DNA from: Candidatus Sulfotelmatobacter sp.
GTDB taxonomy: Bacteria; Acidobacteriota; Terriglobia; Terriglobales; SbA1
Reading direction: 5' to 3'
DNA: 10,223 bases
Assembly (NCBI GenBank): GCA_030151135.1
Contig: JASLEQ010000212.1
Coordinates: forward strand, 1-10,223
Below, piece after piece: positions 6,851 through 10,223 of this stretch. Position 1 is the first letter of the stretch; every line of letters begins with the position of its first letter. The position numbers and the translations under genes are program-made. Under the pieces are notes generated by a model, which saw only the letters and a program-made list of their open reading frames with translations, made no database searches and was not told the DNA's origin.

Positions 6851-6875
6851 CAAAATGGGGAAGGGCATCGCCTTC
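6851..6875 (-). other. Stem-loop plus CCCCATTTTG in the ilvC leader
   Basis: On the minus strand GAAGG-(6 bases)-CCTTC (plus-strand arms 6860-6864 and 6871-6875) is followed by CCCATTTTG. It lies 26-50 bases before the ilvC ATG. The shape and the TCCCCATTTTG element match those found before ilvB and between the small-subunit gene and ilvD. It may be a pause, attenuation or mRNA stability element. Confidence 0.4.
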
Positions 6876-6914
6876 GATTGCGGGTCCGGCTGTTTTAGCC
6901 AGCCTGTTCTGCAA

Positions 6915-6928
6915 ACCGACCGGTCGGT
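6915..6928. promoter_or_regulatory. Perfect 14-bp palindrome ACCGACCGGTCGGT, probable TetR-family operator
   Basis: The 14 bases are an exact inverted repeat centred on CCGG, with a further GGT-type extension on the right (GGTCGGTCGGT). Size and symmetry are typical of a TetR-family operator, and a TetR gene starts 235 bases away in the divergent direction. The site lies just downstream of the proposed -10 of the ilvC promoter, where a bound repressor would block initiation or early elongation. On the plus strand a weak -10-like TATATC follows at 6933-6938, so it could also control tetR. Binding by this particular TetR is inference. Confidence 0.65.
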
Positions 6929-6940
6929 CGGTTATATCCC

Positions 6941-6970
6941 ATCCTAATTTCTTGTACATACCCGTGTCAA
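6941..6970 (-). promoter_or_regulatory. Sigma70-like promoter for ilvC
   Basis: On the minus strand TTGACA (plus-strand 6965-6970, a perfect -35) is followed after 18 bases by TAGGAT (plus-strand 6941-6946, four of six consensus bases). This would start transcription near 6934 and give an ilvC leader of roughly 110 bases that includes the palindrome and the leader stem-loop. A better-looking TATAAC at 6931-6936 is 28 bases from the -35, which is too far for this pair. Confidence 0.5.
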
Positions 6971-7149
6971 GACCCTGCTCGTTCTTACTTCGGTTACCTC
7001 CCGGTTGCCGTTTGAACCCCAGCAGATCGTGCAAGGCGGCGACTCCCCAAAACGCGATCGCTTCGGCCCTCCCTTTCACAGTGTCTCCGTGGCGGATTCG
7101 CAGGGTCTATGGTGGCATTCCGGCCCGCAACTGTTTACCATGGCACGCG

Positions 7150-7737
7150 ATGCCCCGCGAGACCCTCGTCGATTCCCGCCAGGAAATCCTTCGCACCGCC
7201 GCCCGTCTTTTCCAGCAGCGCGGTTATGACGCTACCTCCATGAACGACGTCGCCGCCGCACTCAAGCTGAGCAAGGGTGGTCTCTACCATCATTTCCAGA
7301 GCAAAGACGAGATCCTCTTCGAGATCATGAATCATGCGATGGAGATTACCCAGGAGCGCGTTCTCGGCCCGGTCCGCGGCATCGCCGATCCCGTCGAGCG
7401 TCTCAGGGCGTTGATCCGGCTTCATATCGAAGTCGTGCTCAGTCCGCGCGATCGCGAGATCACCGTCATGCTCCACGAAAATCATCCTCTGCCGCCGGTC
7501 CTCCGCAAGCGCATCAACAATCGCAAGAAGGAATACATCCACTTCGTCGAAAGCCTCATGGCGGAAGTGCAGCGTTCCCGGCAGGCGAAAGGCTCCGTCA
7601 GCCCCCGCGCCGCTGCCTTTGCCCTCCTGGGAATGATCAACTGGATTTATCAGTGGTATAAGCCGGAAGGAAATTTGCAAGCACCCAACCTTGTGCCGCA
7701 GTTCACCGAACTCGTTCTCGGAGGAATTCTGGCGTGA
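7150..7737 (+). CDS. TetR/AcrR-family transcriptional regulator
   Basis: The 195-aa protein has the N-terminal TetR helix-turn-helix: RQEILRTAARLFQQRGYDATSMNDVAAALKLSKGGLYHHFQSKDEIL spans about residues 10-56, with recognition-helix region LSKGGLYHHF (40-49). The C-terminal ligand-binding and dimerisation part (about 60-195) is helical and ends in GMINWIYQWYKPEGNL, a pattern I associate with TetR proteins that sense acyl-CoA or other lipid-like ligands (KstR2/FadR-like; family knowledge, not proof). ATG 7150 is chosen because the domain begins at once; the frame is open far upstream, but that part is antisense to ilvC. No clear ribosome site precedes it. Its stop overlaps the cupin start by four bases (GTGA), so the two form an operon. 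It is divergent from ilvC and is the obvious candidate to bind the palindrome at 6915-6928. The ligand is unknown. Confidence 0.92.
   Translation: MPRETLVDSRQEILRTAARLFQQRGYDATSMNDVAAALKLSKGGLYHHFQSKDEILFEIMNHAMEITQERVLGPVRGIADPVERLRALIRLHIEVVLSPRDREITVMLHENHPLPPVLRKRINNRKKEYIHFVESLMAEVQRSRQAKGSVSPRAAAFALLGMINWIYQWYKPEGNLQAPNLVPQFTELVLGGILA
7720..7725 (+). promoter_or_regulatory. Ribosome site GGAGGA for the cupin gene, inside the end of tetR
   Basis: GGAGGA lies eight bases before GTG 7734. It supports the GTG start and, with the four-base overlap of the reading frames, translational coupling of tetR and the cupin gene. Confidence 0.7.
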
Positions 7738-8057
7738 AGTCTTTGTTCACCACAGTCGCAGACGTCAATCGCGATCGAGCCAGCGCCGGCCAGTTCTACC
7801 GCGAGTTCCTTCGCATTCCGGCCGTGAGCGCCGGCCTCTACGTCCTGTCCGCCGGTTCCATCGACCCTCAGGTCCCCCATCATCAGGACGAGCTTTACTA
7901 TGTGCTTCGCGGACGCGCCCGCTTCCGCGCTGCCGGCAATGACACCGAAATTTCTGCAGGCAGCCTGCTCTTCGTAGCCGCCGAAGTCGAACACAAGTTC
8001 TTTGACATACAGGAAGAGATCGCGGTTCTGGTCTTCTTCGCACCCGCGGAAAGCTAA
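7734..8057 (+). CDS. Small single-domain cupin protein
   Basis: This 107-aa protein fits one cupin beta-barrel. Motif 1 is GSIDPQVPHHQDELYYVLRG (41-60), with candidate metal ligands His49 (or His50) and Glu53 and the typical 'DELYYVLRGRARF' run. Motif 2 is AGSLLFVAAEVEHKFFDI (75-92), with His87 as the third ligand. A divalent-metal site is therefore likely, but substrate and reaction (dioxygenase, isomerase, or pure ligand binding) cannot be told. It starts at GTG 7734, overlapping the tetR stop by four bases. A cupin in one operon with a TetR regulator suggests either the enzyme target of that regulator or a partner that handles its ligand (inference). It is probably cytoplasmic; no signal peptide is visible. 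Confidence 0.88.
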   Translation: MKSLFTTVADVNRDRASAGQFYREFLRIPAVSAGLYVLSAGSIDPQVPHHQDELYYVLRGRARFRAAGNDTEISAGSLLFVAAEVEHKFFDIQEEIAVLVFFAPAES

Positions 8058-8090
8058 AGCTCTCATAATGGCAGAGGTGCACAACATTCG

Positions 8091-8490
8091 ATGAAGTTAT
8101 TGGGCATTGCTCGCTCAGTACGGGTAGCATTTGTCACCAGCGCGATTTACTGCTTCTTCCTGGTTCGCGTCGTGCCTGAGCGCAGGCTCCTTGCCCGCGC
8201 GCTCCGAGCAGCGTCCTATTTGATCCTGACACTATTAGGCATCGAAATGGTGCTAAGAGTGGCGCTTGGCACGTTACGGACCAGCACCCTTGTTGGACGG
8301 GGGGTTCGACAGGCTGCACCCGATGATCTTCTTTCTTGGACCACCCGCATTGGAGAATCTATTAGTTTTGAGGGAGCGCCAGGGAATCCTCGGTAATTGG
8401 TACGTCGCGGCCAGTCTCTGCACTGTACTTGCATTCGTGTTGCTTATCGTCCAGTACAACGTCTCTGAAGCTCTCTACGGAATCGAATAG
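8091..8490 (+). pseudogene. Small integral membrane protein gene, apparently frameshifted at a G6 run
   Basis: I do not recognise the family. The frame from ATG 8091 (GAGGTG upstream at 8074-8079) encodes two likely membrane helices: VAFVTSAIYCFFLV, and ASYLILTLLGIEMVLRVALG. It then loses hydrophobic character and ends at 8396. In the frame one base ahead the hydrophobic pattern resumes (FDRLHPMIFFLGPPALENLLVL, then WYVAASLCTVLAFVLLIVQYNV) and ends at TAG 8488-8490. Joining the frames with one base removed, most simply from the six G at 8299-8304, gives a coherent 132-aa protein with about four membrane segments. The break may be a sequencing or assembly error, a recent inactivating insertion, or less likely a programmed shift. 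If the frame is intact as written, a 101-aa protein (8091-8396) would be made. It follows the cupin gene by 33 bases. Confidence 0.6.
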
Positions 8491-8522
8491 CCATTTACGT
8501 CACGCGCTCATCAGGTTTGCCC

Positions 8523-9014
8523 ATGGACTTTGTCATACTTCCTCTAATCCCCGAGCACTGGCCCTCAGTCCGCGAAATTTATCGCCAAGGCATTGAGACG
8601 GGAAACGCCACCTTCGAAACCCAACTTCCCGATTGGGAGAAATGGGACGCCACCCACCGCAAAGATTGCCGCCTGATCGCTTTCGGCACTGAAGTTCTGG
8701 GTTGGGCCGCGTTGAGTCCCGTCTCCGCCCGTGACGTCTATCGCGGAGTCGCGGAAGTCTCGGTCTATGTAGCCTCAGCAGCCCGCGGCCGCGGTGTAGG
8801 CAAAGCGCTTCTAGGGGCGCTCGTGACCGAATCTGAATTAGAAGGTATCTGGACCTTGCAGGCGGGCATCTTCCTCGAGAACACCGCCAGCATCGCTCTT
8901 CACCAATCTTGCGGATTCAGGGAGATCGGAATTCGCCACAAGATCAGTCGGCTAAAAGATGTTTGGCGAGACGTTCTCCTGCTCGAACGCCGAAGCAAAA
9001 TCGTAGGTGTTTGA
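8523..9014 (+). CDS. GNAT acetyltransferase, phosphinothricin N-acetyltransferase-like
   Basis: The 163-aa protein is one GNAT domain that transfers acetyl from acetyl-CoA to an amino group. The acetyl-CoA pyrophosphate loop is ARGRGVGKALL (87-97), preceded by AEVSVYV (77-83) with Glu78. The N-terminal region (IREIYRQGIETGNATFET-like, about 17-34) and the sequence LENTASIALHQSCGFREIG (118-136) are typical of the PAT/MddA (YncA, YwnH) group, whose members acetylate phosphinothricin, methionine sulfoximine or related small amines. The natural substrate here is unknown, and resistance is not implied. The start is ATG 8523; an in-frame TTG two codons earlier (8517) is less likely. It converges on the ferredoxin reductase gene with only four bases between the stop codons and no visible terminator. 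Confidence 0.9.
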   Translation: MDFVILPLIPEHWPSVREIYRQGIETGNATFETQLPDWEKWDATHRKDCRLIAFGTEVLGWAALSPVSARDVYRGVAEVSVYVASAARGRGVGKALLGALVTESELEGIWTLQAGIFLENTASIALHQSCGFREIGIRHKISRLKDVWRDVLLLERRSKIVGV

Positions 9015-9018
9015 ATCT

Positions 9019-9864
9019 TCATCGGTGAGGCGGGATCCAGTACACCTCTTCCTTCACCGTCCCCTTCTCCACAAATCCTCGCCGCTTCAAAATCGCCTTG
9101 CTGTTCTCCACCATGTCCGGATGTCCGCACAAATACGCGACGGTATCGCTCGGCTTCAGTTCCCACTGATCGGCATACTTCCGCAGAATGTCGTCCGCGC
9201 GGCCGATCTCGCCTTTCCACTCCGCATGGTCCCAGGGACGGCTCACCGTCGGCACATAGTGGAACCAAGGCAACTCGGTCTCCAGACATGCCAGTTCCTC
9301 CCGATATCCGAACTCCCATGGCCGGCTCGCTCCATTCAACAAATAAAGTTTGTGCGACCCGTCGAACCCGCCGTCATTCCATTTCTTTGCCAGCGCTCGC
9401 ACATAACTGACAAAGGGAGCCACTCCTGTCACCGTCGAAATCAGCAGATGATTCCGACGCCCGTTGCTGGTATCCAGCGAAAACTTCCCCTTCGCAATCT
9501 TCCGCATCAGCAACTCATCCCCAACTTGCAGCTTGTACAAGTGAGGCGTGAGCGCACCGTGCGGCACCAGTTCCAGGAAAAATTCAACTTCATCTTCTGA
9601 TGGCGCCGACGCAATCGAATAAGGCCGCTCAATCCGTTTCCCATCGATTTCCAGCCCGAGACTCGCGAATTGACCCGGCACAAAGTTGAACTCTCCGCTG
9701 GTCCGCACGCGGAACTTCCATAGCTCGGGCGCGAAGTCCACCCGCTCCGTAATCCTCGCCCGAAAAAATCGCTCATCAGGCACGTTCGGATCTCTCGGCT
9801 TCAGAAATGACATTTGTTTATATCCAGAAAACAGCAAGCCGCCCTGGGTAAACCCAAAGTTCAT
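9019..9864 (-). CDS. fpr: Ferredoxin/flavodoxin-NADP+ reductase
   Basis: This protein of up to 281 aa belongs to the bacterial Fpr type and passes electrons between NADPH and ferredoxin or flavodoxin through FAD. The FAD-binding barrel (about 35-130) has RPYSIASAP (80-88) and GALTPHL (103-109). The NADP(H) domain (about 137-276) has STVTGVAPFVSYVR (143-156), NGASRPWEFGYREEL (177-191), VSRPW and CGHPDMV (246-252). The aromatic near-C-terminus is KEEVYW (271-276); E. coli Fpr ends in such a Trp, whereas here IPPHR follows, giving a five-residue extension. Two starts are possible: ATG 9864 (taken, longest) or ATG 9813 (MSFLKPRDPN), which would give 264 aa, nearer the family size. Neither has a clear ribosome site, and the first 17 residues are not conserved-looking. 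It is monocistronic in this window. Confidence 0.93.
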   Translation of the reverse strand: MNFGFTQGGLLFSGYKQMSFLKPRDPNVPDERFFRARITERVDFAPELWKFRVRTSGEFNFVPGQFASLGLEIDGKRIERPYSIASAPSEDEVEFFLELVPHGALTPHLYKLQVGDELLMRKIAKGKFSLDTSNGRRNHLLISTVTGVAPFVSYVRALAKKWNDGGFDGSHKLYLLNGASRPWEFGYREELACLETELPWFHYVPTVSRPWDHAEWKGEIGRADDILRKYADQWELKPSDTVAYLCGHPDMVENSKAILKRRGFVEKGTVKEEVYWIPPHR

Positions 9865-9955
9865 CAGACCGGACGGCTGGCAATAGAACGCTCAGCAGCG
9901 AACCGCCTTCTCTTGACTTGACTGCTAGTAATTAGATGAATCAGCCGCTAGAGGC

Positions 9956-10088
9956 GATTCCGAACGACGGCGATTCCGAACGACGGCGGCTCCGAAAGAC
10001 GCGACGCCGAAGACGCGACACCGCAAGACGCAACACCGAAACCACGGGTTCCGGAAGACGCGCCCGAAAGACCTACTCCGAACGACGC
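9956..10088 (+). repeat. Degenerate 15-16-bp tandem repeat, about nine units
   Basis: Two exact adjacent copies of GATTCCGAACGACGGC (9956-9971, 9972-9987) are followed by diverging units at 9988, 10003, 10017, 10032, 10047, 10062 (short) and 10074. Their shared core is CCGAAnGACGC. Unit lengths vary (12-16 bases), so reading frame is not conserved and protein coding is unlikely. The gradient from exact to degenerate copies suggests growth by slippage at the left end. There are no spacers, so it is not a CRISPR array. Confidence 0.75.
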
Positions 10089-10107
10089 GATCCGTCGTGG
10101 AAGAGCG

Positions 10108-10156
10108 GCCCTTTCAGGGCACGTGAATGGCTACCAGAAGACGGGGCTTTAGCCCC
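10108..10156. repeat. Paired small palindromes, REP-like
   Basis: GCCCT-TTC-AGGGC (10108-10120) and GGGGCT-TT-AGCCCC (10143-10156) stand 22 bases apart. Both are perfect GC-rich stems with very short loops. Such CCCTTTCAGGG and GGGGCTTTAGCCCC elements are, from memory, frequent between genes in Acidobacteriota and similar genomes. They could form cruciform or RNA hairpins and act as bidirectional terminators or dispersed repeats. Neither has a T tract. Confidence 0.5.
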
Positions 10157-10223
10157 TGCGAAGATGACTGCCTTCTCGCGATTTGCAGGACGAAAGATTA
10201 ACCTGCGCGGCCGTTCTGAAATG

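Larger units (their letters stand above)
6826..7149. other. Divergent regulatory region between ilvC and tetR (no gene)
   Basis: These 324 bases carry the ilvC promoter, the palindromic operator and the ilvC leader stem-loops: GAAGG/CCTTC, plus a GGCTG/CAGCC stem at 6888-6904. I looked for a branched-chain-rich leader peptide and a T-box and saw neither. From 6971 to 7149 I see only a weak plus-strand promoter candidate and no good ribosome site for tetR. Confidence 0.6.
9888..10223. other. Intergenic region at the right edge, no convincing gene
   Basis: These 336 bases hold a TTGACTTGACT direct repeat at 9913-9923 (two overlapping -35-like hexamers without a good -10), a degenerate tandem repeat, and two GC-rich palindromes. 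A frame from ATG 9936 is open to the window end, but is extremely Arg-rich and follows the repeat, so I do not call it a gene. Confidence 0.5.

Noticed and set aside
6826..6935. Leader-peptide attenuator or T-box for ilvC
   Set aside because: No short frame rich in Ile, Val or Leu codons and no recognisable T-box layout is present; only small stem-loops.
6028..7149. Long upstream extension of the tetR frame
   Set aside because: It runs antisense through ilvC and has no domain; the TetR fold begins at ATG 7150.
7140..7229. ATG 7140 as a start upstream of tetR
   Set aside because: It is in a different frame from the TetR domain and gives a Pro/Arg-rich shadow product.
9956..10088. Possible CRISPR array
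   Set aside because: Units are 12-16 bases and directly adjacent, with no spacers and no cas gene.
9936..10223. Open frame from ATG 9936 to the window end (96 codons)
   Set aside because: It is mostly a readout of the degenerate CCGAAnGACGC repeat, extremely Arg-rich, passes through both palindromes and has no ribosome site. More sequence to the right would settle it.

Overview
The window is high-GC bacterial chromosome with long open frames on both strands and short intergenic gaps. Gene content and intergenic style (YVTN-type beta-propeller lipoprotein, Ig-like secreted protein, small GC-rich palindromes such as GGGGCTTTAGCCCC) suggest an Acidobacteriota-like soil bacterium. That is an inference; there is no rRNA or other marker gene to fix the taxon. 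I found no tRNA, rRNA, CRISPR array, transposase, phage gene or recognisable defence system.

Left part, minus strand (1-1638): a secreted Ig-like protein that runs off the left edge, preceded by a seven-bladed YVTN/YncE-like propeller with a lipoprotein-type signal. The propeller gene begins with TTG and carries a Met/His-rich insert. The two genes are 56 bases apart and are probably co-transcribed.

Centre, minus strand (1796-6825): a branched-chain amino acid cluster transcribed in the order ilvC, ilvB (ilvG-like), ilvM-like small subunit, ilvD. Together these give acetohydroxyacid synthase, ketol-acid reductoisomerase and dihydroxy-acid dehydratase, the three steps from pyruvate (or pyruvate plus 2-ketobutyrate) to the 2-keto acids of valine and isoleucine. 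The synthase resembles the enterobacterial type II (IlvGM) enzyme: the large subunit keeps the RQWQQLF segment and the small subunit is a single 98-aa ACT domain. Each of the leaders before ilvC, ilvB and ilvD holds a stem-loop followed by a TCCCC(A/G)TTTT element. They look like terminators or attenuators and are the most interesting regulatory signal here. A hairpin after ilvD probably ends the operon.

Between ilvC and the divergent tetR (6826-7149) lie a sigma70-like promoter for ilvC and a perfect 14-bp palindrome, ACCGACCGGTCGGT, typical of a TetR-family operator.

Right part, plus strand (7150-9014): a TetR-family regulator whose stop overlaps the GTG start of a small cupin; a small membrane protein gene that looks frameshifted at a run of six G; and a GNAT acetyltransferase of the phosphinothricin acetyltransferase type. 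The GNAT gene converges, with four bases between stops, on a minus-strand ferredoxin/flavodoxin-NADP+ reductase (9019-9864). The last ~336 bases hold no convincing gene, but contain a degenerate 15-16-bp tandem repeat and two adjacent small palindromes. Apart from the regulatory architecture of the ilv cluster, I see no clearly undescribed system.
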